From Anaspis maculata (Eukaryota > Arthropoda > Insecta > Coleoptera > Scraptiidae): a DNA stretch of 64,000 nucleotides. Each line of letters starts with the position of its first letter. Positions within the stretch are counted from its first letter, which is position 1. Location of the stretch: NCBI GenBank assembly GCA_949128115.1, contig OX421966.1, positions 1,612,001 through 1,676,000 of the forward strand, given 5' to 3'. This document shows positions 12,124 through 22,935 of this stretch, in pieces. The notes below the pieces were generated by a model. It searched no databases and was not told the DNA's origin. It saw only the letters and a program-made list of their open reading frames with translations. The position numbers and the translations under genes were made by a program.

Positions 12124-15100
12124 TGTATAAATCTCAAGTAATCACCAGAAACTTCATACAAGTCTTCATGTATTCCAAGAAATTCCGTTGAAATAATGAG
12201 AAATTCATACAAGATTTTGTGAGTGCTCAAAGATATTCAAAAGACCCTACAGAATCAAGTGGAATTCTCTGCAAATCCCTGAAAGTCCCGTGAAAATCTG
12301 AAAATTCATAGGAACTCCCAGGAATCATGAGAATATCCACATAGAATATCCACATAGAAATTTGTGGAAGGAAATCTGAAATCTCCTAAAAATTTTGTAG
12401 AAACTCCCTAAAAATTCTATGGATATTTTCAAGAGTCCTGTAAAGAACTTTTTAACTCTCTGGGAGTTTCCAGAAGTCTCTAGGGATTATAAGAAATTCC
12501 TACCAATTCTGTAAAAATCTCCAAGAATCCTTCAAATTCCCATGAAACTCTTCAGAAATGCCTAAAGATTCATACAAATCTCTAGGAACCCCTCAAAGAT
12601 CCTGTATAAGTCGTAAAAACATAATAATTCTCAAAAATCTTCAAAGCCGTGGGAATTTCATACTGATCTCCAGTCTCAGCCCGTAAAAAATCCTGGGACG
12701 ACAGAGATCACGTACACATACATGTTCAATCCCATAACTCCCTAGAAATTCTCAAAAATTTTGAGAATCCCCCAAAATCCCGTATCATTTTTTATAAATT
12801 CCTAGAAAACTCAAAAAAATCCTTAGGCCTGATGATTCCGTAGAAATCTCAAGACATCTCTTGAATTCTCACAGGAAACATGGAAAATCTCGCTAGTATA
12901 TCCAGAAGACCCGTGGAAATCTTCAGGAATCTCTCGCAACTCTACAAAATCTCTGAAAATCTCCAGAAACCCCCAGCAATCTTACGCAAATTTTTATAAA
13001 TTCTTAGAGATCCTTGAGACATCTCTAACCTTCCAGAAATTCCCAAAAACCGTGGAAATATTGAAAAATCCTCAAGAATCATCAGTGATCATCTGAAGTC
13101 TTCAAAAATATCTTGAGTTGTCATAGAAATTCCTATAAATCCTGAATAAATTTTCAGAAATCCCCAAAAATCTTGCAGTTATCCTGAGAAATTTCTAGAA
13201 ATCTTCAGAAATTCGCAGAAGTCGCTTGGAAGTTAACGAAAGAATCTTGTGAGTTTCCCAGAAGTCTCTAGAAATCTTGCGGGAATCTCCCAAGATCGAT
13301 ATAAATATTCAGTTTTCTTGTCGAGGTCTTGAGAAATTTTCAGGAATCTTCAGTCGCAAAAAAATTCGAATAATGATTCCATGAATATTTTGAAGAACCA
13401 TTGTCCTGATTGTCAACGTTGTATTAACTGATTCCGTTATGATTTTGTTCTGTCTGTGGATCCTAGATTCATTCAAATTGGTAAACCGATTTTTCGATGA
13501 AGCGACGTCACTATAAAGCTAACTAGACAATAATTGAGTAAATTAACCAATCTGAGTAAATCTAGAACCAGAACCCACAGACAGAACGAGATCATAACGG
13601 AACCAGTGATTACAATGTTGACAATCAGAACAATGGTTCTTCAAAATATTCATCAAAAATCATCTTATTCGAGTTTTTCTGCGACTGAAGATTTCTAGAA
13701 ATTTCTCACGATTTGGACGAGTATACTGAAAATTTATATTGATCTTGGGAGATTTCCACAAGATTTCTAGAGACTTCTGGAAAATTCATAAATTTTTTTT
13801 GTAAATTTCCAAGAAACTTCTGTGGATTTCTGAAGATTTTTAGAGATTTCTCAGGATCACTACGAGATCTTCAGGGATTTCCGAGAGTTTATTCGAGATT
13901 TATAGAGATTTTTATGACAATTCTACGGATTTCTAGAGACTTCTGAAGATCACTGATGATTTCCAAGGATTTTCCAATATTTCCACGATTTCTGGAAATT
14001 TCTGAATGGTTAGAGGTGTCTGAGAGACTAAATAATAATAAAGATTTGTGCAAGATTTCTAGGGGTTCCTTGAGATTTTCACAGATTTTTGAAGAATTTT
14101 GAGAGATTTCTGGGGATTTCAACGGGTCTTCTGGATATACGAGCGAGATTTTTGATGTTCCCTGTGAGAATTGCCAGAGATGTCTCAAGATTTCCACGGG
14201 ATTAGGATTCCTAAGAATCTGTTTAAGATTTCTAGGGATTTATGAATAATCATACAAAGTTTCGGTGAATTCTAGAGATTTTTGAGAATTTCTAGGGAGT
14301 TCTGGGATTGAACATGCATGTATACGTTATTTCTATCTTTTCCAAAATTTTCACGGGCTGAGATTAAAGATCAGTAAGGAATTTCCACGGCTTTGAAGAT
14401 TTTTACAGCATTCCAAAGAGATCTGAGAATTTCTAGGTTCTCACGATTTAAACATAGTCTTTGAGAGATTCTTAGATGTTTGTTTGAATTTTTAGACATT
14501 TCTGAAGATATTGATTGGATATTAAAGGAATAGTGAAGATTTCTACAAAATTGGTAGGCATTTCTAATGGTTCCTAGAGACTTCTAAAAACTTCTAGGAA
14601 GTTCGATAGATCTTCACAGGATTCTCGAAAATATCGATAGAATTTCTAAGGACTTTCTGCAAGATTTTCAGGAACTTCTACAGATTTCTACGAGATTTTT
14701 GAGAAATTCCGGAAGTTTCTAGGGCTTTCTGAAGATTTGTACCGGAATTCGAGTGATTTCCAAAAATTTCCTCAAGAAATCAAAAGACCTATACAGATTT
14801 CCACGGAATTTCCAAAGGTTCACATGGAATTTCTAAAATCTTCTTATGAATCCTTGTAGTGTTAATGAATTTTCAGATTTCCACAGGACTTTCAGAGATT
14901 TGCAAAAAATTTGACTCAATGGAGTTTTTAAAGATTTTTGGGGACTCCCAAAAACTTCTACGAATTTCTCCATATTTCAACGGAATTTCTAGGAATTAAT
15001 GAAGACTTGTATGGAGTTTCTAGGGATTACTTGAGATTATCACGAAACTTGAAAGAGTTTTAGGAACTTCTGAAGATTCTACGTGATTCCTGTAAAAATT

Positions 15101-15859
15101 TACGGGATTCATGAGAATTCTTGTGAGAGTTTCGTGGGATTTTCAAAGGATTCTACGGGATCTCCAGGGATTTCTGAAGACTTTTCTAAGATTCCTGGGA
15201 ATGTTTGAATGTTTTCACGGAAATTCTAAAGAGTTCTGAATAATTCTACGGATTTTTGAGGAATCTCCAGAGATTTCGACAAGATCGTTTCAGATTTCAG
15301 GAGTATTTTGCACAAGATTCCTGAAAATGAACAAGGTTCTTGGAAAACTCCTCCAAGATCCCTACAGATTCCTGGAAATTCTCACGGGATTGTTTCGACG
15401 AGATTTCTGCGGATTTCCAAGGATCTTCGAAAGTTTCTGAAAATCACTACAGGATTTCGAGGGATTTTTTAAAACTGTGTGGAATTTCCAAGGACTTTTG
15501 CGATAATTCCAGGATTTTCTGAAGACTCCTGAAATTTACCAATGATATGATTTCCAAGTATTTTTGGTATCTTCATGGTTTTTTAGGGATTTCTGGGAAG
15601 CTCAACATTCCTAAGGAGTTTCTAGAAATTTACAGGGATTTGTTTGAGTTTGAAGAATTTTTGAGGATTTCTGGTGATGTCTACGGAGTTTCCAATCTTA
15701 TATCAACAAAATTTCTCAAGGTTTCTGTGAGAATCTATAGGAATTCCTGCAAATTTTATAGAATTTTTAGGAATTTGAGAGGTTTTAAAAATTTTTTTTT
15801 GAGAGTTCTGAAATTGATGTGTATCCTCGTGTTTTCTATCATCTTGTATAAATATTGTC
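12124..15859. repeat. Palindromic tandem unit 1
   Basis: Opens at the TTGTATAAATCTCAAGTAAT landmark (also at about 15860 and 19706). It contains a left arm of GAAATC repeats, core palindrome 1 and a 2.2-kb right arm of GATTTC repeats. Its inverted partner sequence extends further left, to about 11360. It differs from unit 2 mainly near 12190-12360. Confidence 0.7.
13348..13690. repeat. Core palindrome 1
   Basis: Left half begins CTTCAGTCGCA and right half ends TGCGACTGAAG. In between, GAAGAACCATTGTCCTGATT pairs with AATCAGAACAATGGTTCTTC, and TTCTGTCTGTGG pairs with CCACAGACAGAA. The unpaired centre, about 13490-13545, contains TTTTTCGATGAAGCGACGTC. This is where the satellite changes strand. 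Confidence 0.85.
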
Positions 15860-18800
15860 TTGTATAAATCTCAAGTAATCACTAGAAACTCAATACAAGT
15901 CTTCATGTATTCCGAGAAATTCATAGAAGATTGATATTCAGAAAACCCTACAAAATCAAGTGAAACTCTTCGCAAATCCCTGGAAGTCCCGTGGAAATCT
16001 AAAAATTCATAAGAACTCGCATGAATCATGAGAATATTCCAGAAAATCCATATGAATCTTTGAAAATGTTGTGGAAATCTGTATAAGTCTTAATAGTTCT
16101 CAAGGAAATTTCTGGAAATCGCTTGAATTTTCATACAAATCTTTAGAAAGCCCTAGTAACTTTCGCAATTCCTCAGAAATCTCGTAGAAATTTGTGGAAG
16201 GAAATCTGAAATCTCCTAAAAATTTTGTAGAAACTCCCTAAAAATCCTATGGATATTTTCAAGAGTCCTGTAAAGAACTTTTCAACTCTCTGGGAGTTTC
16301 CAGAAGTCTCTAGGGATTATAAGAGATTCCTACCAATTCTGTAAAAATCTTCAAGAATCCTTCAAATTCCCATGAAACTCTTCAGAAATGCCTAAAGATT
16401 CATACAAATCTCTAGGAACCCCTCAAAGATCCTGTATAAGTCGTAAGAACATAATAATTCTCAAAAATCTTTAAAGCCGTGGAAATTTCATACTGATCTC
16501 CAGTCTCAACCGGTAAAAAATCCTGGGACGACAGAGATCACGTACACATACATGTTCAATCCCATAACTCCCTAGAAATTCTCAAAAATCTTGAGAATTC
16601 CCCAAAATCCCGTATCATTTTTTATAAATCCCTAGAAAACTCAAACAAATCCTTAGGCCTGATGATTCCGTAGAAATCTCAAGACATCTCTTGAATTCTC
16701 ACAGGAAACATAAAAATCTCGCTAGTATATCCAGAGACTCGTGGAAATCTCCAGAAATCTCTCGCAACTCTACAAAATCTCTGAAAATCTCCAGAAACCC
16801 CCAGCAATCTTACGCAAATTTTTATAAATTCTTAGAGATCCTTTAGACATCTCTAACCTTCCAGAAATTCCCAAAAACCGTGGAAATATTGAAAAATTCT
16901 CAAGAATCATCAGTGATCATCTGAAGTCTTCAAAAATATCTTGAGTTGTCATAGAAATTCCTATAAATCCTGAATAAATTTTCAGAAATCCCCAAAAATC
17001 TCGTAGTTATCCTGAGAAATTTCTAGAAATCTTCAGAAATTCGCAGAAGTCTCTTGGAAGTTAACGAAAGAATCTTGTGAGTTTCCCAGAAGTCTCTAGA
17101 AATCTTGCGGGAATCTCCCAAAATCGATATAAATATTCAGTTTTCTTGTCGAGGTCTTGAGAAATTCTCAGGAATCTTCAGTCGCAAAAAAATTCGAATA
17201 ATAATTCTATGAATATTTTGAAGAACCATTGTCCTGATTGTCAACGTTGTATTAACTGTTTCCGTTATGATTTTGTTCTGTCTGTGGATTCCAGATTCAT
17301 TCAAATTGGTAAATCGATTTTTCGATGAAGCGACGTCACTATAAAGCTAACTAGACAATAATTGAGTAAATTAACCAATCTGAGTGAATCTAGAACCAGA
17401 ACCCACAGACAGAACGAGATCATAACGGAACCAGTGATTACAATGTTGACAATCAGAACAATGGTTCTTCAAGATATTTATCAAATTAATCTTATTCTAA
17501 TTTTTTTGCGACTGAAGATTTCTAGAAATTTCTCATGATTTGGACGAGATTACTGAAAATTTATATTGATCTTGGGAGATTTCCACAAGATTTCTAGAGA
17601 CTTCTGGAAAATTCATAAATTTTTTTTGTAAATTTCCAAGACACTTCTGTGGATTTCTGAAGATTTTTAGAGATTTCTCAGGATCACTACGAGATTTTCA
17701 GGGATTTCCGAGAGTTTATTCGAGATTTATAGAGATTTTTATGACAATTCTACGGATTTCTAGAGACTTCTGAAGATCACTGATGATTTCCAAGGATTTT
17801 CCAATATTTCCACGATTTCTGGAAATTTCTGAATGGTTAGAGGTGTCTGAGAGACTAAATAATAATAAAGATTTGTGCAAGATTTCTAGGGGTTCCTTGA
17901 GATTTCCACAGATTTTTGAAGAATTTTGAGAGATTTCTGGGGATTTCAACGGGTCTCCTGAATATACGAGCGAGATTTTTGATGTTCCCTGTGAGAATTG
18001 CCAGAGATGTCTCAAGATTTCCACGGGATTAGGATTCCTAAGAATCTGTTTAAGATTTCTAGGGATTTATGAATAATCATACAAGGTTTCGGTGAATTCT
18101 AGAGATTTTTGAGAATTTCTAGGGAGTTCTGGGATGAAACATGCATGAGTGCGTGATTTCTATCTTTTCCAGAATTTTTACAGGCTGAGATTAAAGATCA
18201 GTGAGAAATTTATACGGCTTTGAAGATTTCCACAGCATTCCAAAGAGATCTGAGAATTTCTAGGTTCTCACGATTTGAACATAGTCTTTGAGAGATTCTT
18301 AGATGTTTGTTTGAATTTTTAGACATTTCTGAAGATATTGATTGGATATTAAAGGATTCGTGAAGATTTCTACAAAATTGATAGGAGTTTCTAATGGTTC
18401 CTAGAGACTTCTAAAAACTTCTAGGAAGTTCGATAGATCTTCACAGGATTCTCGAAAATATCGATAGAATTTCTAAGGACTTTCTGCAAGATTTTCAGGA
18501 ACTTCTACAGATTTTTACGAGATTTTTGAGAAATTCCGAAAGTTTCTAGGGCTTTCTGAAGATTTGTACCGGAATTCGAGTGATTTCCAAAAATTTCCTC
18601 AAGAAATCAAAAGACCTATACAGATTTCCACGGGATTTCCAAAGGTTCACATGGAATTTCTAAAATTTTCTTATGAATCCTTGTAGTGTTAATGAATTTT
18701 CAGATTTCCACAGGACTTTCAGAGATTTGCAAAAAATTTGACTTAATTTTGTGGAGTTTTTAAAGATTTTTGGGGACTCCCAAAAACTTCTACGAATTTC

Positions 18801-19705
18801 TCCATATTTCAACGGAATTTCTAGGAATTAATGAAGACTTGTATGGAGTTTCTAGGGATTACTTGAGATTATCACGAAACTTGAAAGAGTTTTAGGAACT
18901 TCTGAAGATTCTACGTGATTCCTGTAAAAATTTACGAGATTCATGAGAATTCTTGTGAGACTTTCGTGGGATTTTCAAAGGATTCTACGGGATCTCCAGG
19001 GGTTTCTGAAGACTTTTCTAAGATTCCTGGGAATGTTTGAATGTTTTCACGGAAATTCTAAAAAGTTCTGAATAATTCTACGGATTTTTGAGGAATCTTC
19101 AGAGATTTCGACAAGATCGTTTCAGATTTCAGGAGTATTTTGCACAAGATTCCTGAAAATAAACAAGGTTCTTGGAAAACTCCTCCAAGATCCCTACAGA
19201 TTCCTGGAAATTCTCACGGGATTGTTTCGACGAGATTTCTGCGGATTTCCAAGGATCTTTGAAAGTTTCTGAAAATCACTACAGGATTTCGGGGGATTTT
19301 TTAAAACTGTGCGGAATTTCCAAGGACTTTTGCGATAATTCCAAGATTTTCTGAAGACTCCTGAAATTTACCAATGATATGATTTCCAAGTATTTTTGGT
19401 ATCTCCATGGTTTTTTAGGGATTTCTGGGAAGCTCAACATTCCTAAGGAGTTTCTAGAAATTTACAGGGATTTGTTCAAGTTTGAAGAATTTTTGAGGAT
19501 TTCTGGTGATGTCTACGGAGTTTCCAATCTTATATCAACGAAATTACTCAAGGTTCCTGTGAGAATCTATAGGAATTTCTGCAAATTTTATAGGATTTTT
19601 AGGAATTTGAGAGGTTTTAAAAAATTTTTTTTGAGAGTTCTGAAATTGATGTGTATCCTCGTGTGTATCCTTGTGATTTCTATCCTCTTGTATCAATATT
19701 GTCTT
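15860..19705. repeat. Palindromic tandem unit 2
   Basis: Near-identical to unit 1 at offsets of 3827-3832 bp across the right arm. The first 1.3 kb is in GAAATC orientation, then core 2, then about 2.2 kb of inverted array. High similarity between such degenerate monomers means the 3.8-kb duplication is far younger than the monomer array. Confidence 0.75.
17177..17517. repeat. Core palindrome 2
   Basis: Same inverted-repeat core as at 13348-13690, with small differences (for example GATATTTATC replaces AATATTCATC in the right half). The spacing of the CAGTCGCA landmark from core 1 is 3828 bp. Confidence 0.85.
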
Positions 19706-21480
19706 GTATAAATCTCAAGTAATCACTAGAAATTCCATACAAGTCTTCATGTATTCCGAGAAATTCATAAAAGATTTTGGGAGTCCTCAGAGATATTCAG
19801 AAAACCCTACAAAATCAAGTGAAACTCTTCGCAAATCCCTGGAAGTCCCGTGGAAATCTAAAAATTCATAAGAACTCCCATGAATCATGAGAATATTCCA
19901 GAAAATCCATATGAACCTTTGAAAATGTTGTGGAAATCTATATAAGTCTCAATAGTTCTCAAGGAAATTTCTGGAAATCGCTTGAATTCTCATACAAATT
20001 ATTAGAAAGCCATAGTAACTTTCGCAATTCCTCAGAAATCTCGAAGAAATTTGTGGAAGGAAATCTGAAATCTCCTAAAAATTTTGTGGAAACTTCCTAA
20101 AAATTCTATGGATATTTTCAAGAGTCCTGTAGAGAACTTTTTAACTTTCTGGGAGTTTCCAGAAGTCTCTAGGGATTATAAGAAATTCCTACCAATTCTG
20201 TAAAAATCTTCAAGAATCCTTCAAATTCCCATGAAACTCTTCAGAAATGCCTAAAGATTCATACGAATCTCTAGGAACCCCTCAAAGATCCTGTATGAGT
20301 CGTAAGAACATAATAATTCTCAAAAATCTTCAAAGCCGTGGAAATTTCATACTGATCTCCAGTCTCAGCCCGTGAAAAATCCTGGGACGACAGAGATCAC
20401 GTACACATACATGTTCAATCCTATAACTCCCTAGAAATTCTCAAAACTCTTGAGAATCTCCCAAATTCCCGTATCATTTTTCATGAATCCCTAAAAAACT
20501 CAAACAAATCCTTAGGCCTGATGATTCCGTAGAAATCTCAAGACATCTCTTGAATTCTCACAGGAAACATAAAAAATCTCGCTAGTATATCCAGAAGACC
20601 CGTGGAAATCTTCAGAAATCTCTCGCAACTCTACAAAATCTCTGAAAATCTCCAGAAACCCCTAGCAATCTTACACAAATTTTTATAAATTCTTAGAGAT
20701 CCTTTAGACATCTCTAACCTTCCAGAAATCCCCAAAAACCGTGGAAATATTGAAAAATCCTCAAGAATCATCAGTGATCATTTGAAGTCTCCAAAAATAT
20801 CTTGAGTTGTCATAGAAATTCCTATAAATCCTGAATAAATTTTCAGAAATCCCCAAAAATCTCGTAGTTATCCTGAGAAATCTCTAGAAATCTTCAGAAA
20901 TTCGCAAAAGTCTCTTGGAAGTTAACGAAAGAATCTTGTGAGTTTTCCAGGAGTCTCTAGAAATCTTGCGGGAATCTCCCAAGATCGATATAAATATTCA
21001 GTTTTCTTGTCGAGGTCTTGAGAAATTTTCAGGAATCTTCAGTCGCAAAAAAATTCGAATAATAATTCCATGAATATTTTGAAGAACCATTGTCCTGATT
21101 GTCAACGTTGTATTAACTGATTCCGTTATGATTTTGTTCTGTCTGTGGATCCTGGATTCATTCAAATTGGTAAACCGATTTTTCGATGAAGCGACGTCAC
21201 TATAAAGCTAACTAGACAATAATTGAGTAAATTAACCAATCTGAGTAAATCTAGAACCAGAACCCACAGACAGAACGAGATCATAACGGAACCAGTGATT
21301 ACAATGTTGACAATCAGAACAATGGTTCTTCAAGATATTTATCAAATTAATCTTATTCTAATTTTTTTGCGACTGAAGATTTCTAGAAATTTCTCATGAT
21401 TTGGACGAGATTACTGAAAATTTATATTGATCTTGGGAGATTTCCACAAGATTTCTAGAGACTTCTGGAAAATTCACAAA
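19706..21480. repeat. Palindromic tandem unit 3 (right arm truncated)
   Basis: Third unit. It is complete on its left arm and core, but the inverted right arm stops about 100 bp after the core at 'CTGGAAAATTCACAAA', where non-satellite DNA begins. Confidence 0.75.
21037..21378. repeat. Core palindrome 3
   Basis: Third copy of the inverted core, 3861 bp after core 2 by the CAGTCGCA landmark. Its right half shares the GATATTTATCAAATTAATC variant with core 2, so cores 2 and 3 are closer relatives of each other than of core 1. Confidence 0.85.
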
Positions 21481-21499
21481 ATTCTTTGTGATTGCAGAG

Positions 21500-21709
21500 A
21501 GTGGAAAATAAATGTAGGTAAAATCAAAATACTTCTCCGGAAAGCGTAGTTCATATAATAAAATACAAAATGCTAGCTACTTGGACTATACCAAAATACA
21601 AAGCGAAAATACTTGTCAATCAAATGTATTTAAATACAAAATACATTGAATGCATTTCAAATACGTATGTCAAACACTTGTATTTGGAATACCATTCAGC
21701 CTTGCCCAG
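21500..21709. repeat. AATAC-rich terminal segment, opposite orientation
   Basis: Runs of AAAATACAAA and ATTTAAATACAAAATAC end in CAGCCTTGCCCAG. Read on the minus strand this begins CTGGGCAA, like the segment at 10125. The two could be the ends of one large element holding the palindromic satellite, or two separate copies of a small element. No target duplication confirms either. Confidence 0.45.
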
Positions 21710-22649
21710 ACGTCTATTGGATATTCCTCAAGATTCTCTTTGACATCAAGCAAACGACTCGATAAATTATGCAGGCGCTGTAACGATGCGTGTTTGTTCG
21801 AAGGTGGCTATGGCGTTAATGTCATAAATATCCAAAGCTCCCTCGAAAGCTCCAGCTTGAATCGATTAATTAATCATACAAATATCAACATCCATATACC
21901 TGAAGGTAGCTATTTATTTCACCTGTTGCGAAGCTCTTTGATTTCCTGTTAGAACTAGTCGAATTTTTCCTTCAAGAATTGCCGGCAGACAAACATTTTT
22001 CAAGTATTTTATTAAGTTAAAATAAATTGTAAACGTGTGCATAAATATCGACAAAGTTTGTTTATGTAGACGGGTATAAACGTGCTTTTTGATGAACATT
22101 TTTACGTTGGTATACCGGTATACTTGCGCTATAGTTTATTTTTATTAGTGATAATTATGAAAGTACATAAATTATGATCGTGAGCATGTGAGTGAGATTT
22201 TTCTGGTATTTAATCGACGCTAAGTATTTTCGGAGCGAGAGCTTTTAACAGTGTTTTTATTTTTGTTTCCAGGGAGCCGGATGGCGAGTCAGAAAGGTGA
22301 GTCATTATTCCTCCGACCAAAAATTAGTTGTACACACAAAAATCAAATTCAATCATGGAATTTTTTATACTCACCATCAGCAATACATTTCGAGTGTTGC
22401 GTATAAATTCAGGTGGCTATTACTTCACAGAGTGTTATTGGTAATTAGGCTGGGAGCGATGGATTTATCTTGACAATTTAATTGTTCATTTCACCCAGGC
22501 GATCATTATGTACAACGTAAAGTTCCACTGAAAGCTTTCTATTAATAAAACGCGACTGGTAGCAAAGCTTGAATGAGTTGGATATCAGCAGAGATAGAGG
22601 TAATTGTTTACCGTTGAAAAACATAACAGCCATGGCTCTGGACGCGTTC
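21710..22649. other. Single-copy-looking intergenic or intronic DNA
   Basis: Normal-complexity AT-rich sequence with no recognisable protein. It holds the splice-flanked segment at 22273-22296. Open frames of 100 and 61 codons (21650-21952 and 21914-22099) show no known motif and overlap repeat-like flanks, so I reject them as genes. Confidence 0.5.
22273..22296 (+). other. Candidate 24-nt microexon with near-perfect splice signals
   Basis: Upstream is a T-rich tract ending TTTTTGTTTCCAG, a textbook acceptor. Downstream is AAAG followed by GTGAGT, a consensus donor. The enclosed segment is 24 nt, a multiple of three, so it could be skipped or included without changing frame. All three frames are open, and one contains ATGGCGAGT. 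It could belong to a host gene with large repeat-filled introns, or the match may be chance. Nothing else in the window identifies that gene. Confidence 0.35.
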
Positions 22650-22935
22650 GCTAATAATAAGAAGCAAAGTTCAAAAAGAGGCTTTCAACTCCAGTAGGTA
22701 CTGTAAAGGCATTTTGTTATTAAATCCCGCTGTGGATTACGAAGCTTCCCTGAAATAATTTCGGTTCCTCGGCCCAAACCAAGGTGTGTTATTACAAGAA
22801 TATCATTAACATTATCACAATATTCTCAGAATACTCCTGAATAATTCCTGCTCGGGCCTACCTAGCTCGAGACCTAGCTTTACGAAAGCAAAAAGTACAT
22901 CTCCAGCTCATGTCATATACAATACAATACATCTC
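22650..22935 (+). repeat. Direct repeat F, left copy
   Basis: From AAGAAGCAAAG through GGCATTTTGTTATTAAATCC and CTCGGGCCTACCTA to CTTTACGAAAGC, this segment matches 34160-34450 in order, with many substitutions and small indels. It immediately precedes the second GAAATC block. Confidence 0.75.

Larger units (their letters stand above)
10451..21480. repeat. GAAATC-type satellite block with strand switches and palindromic cores
   Basis: The monomer is a degenerate 11-13 bp word such as TAGAAATCCTC or CAGAAATCTTG. From 10451 to about 13347 it reads GAAATC, from 13691 to about 15840 it reads GATTTC, and this flip repeats around 17.2-17.5 kb and 21.0-21.4 kb. The arms truly mirror one another: the sequence near 11530-11770 is the reverse complement of 15440-15600. 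Tandem duplication at about 3.83-3.86 kb is superimposed. The open frames inside are repeat by-products that recur at matching offsets. Confidence 0.85.

Noticed and set aside
13889..14197. 102-codon minus-strand frame recurring at 17716-18024 with almost the same protein
   Set aside because: It lies wholly in GAAATC satellite and recurs because the 3.83-kb unit is duplicated; composition follows the monomer and no domain is recognisable.
15547..15867. 106-codon plus-strand frame, recurring at 19379-19711, rich in Phe, Leu and Ile
   Set aside because: A translation of inverted satellite monomers; the frame length varies between copies and there is no recognisable start context.
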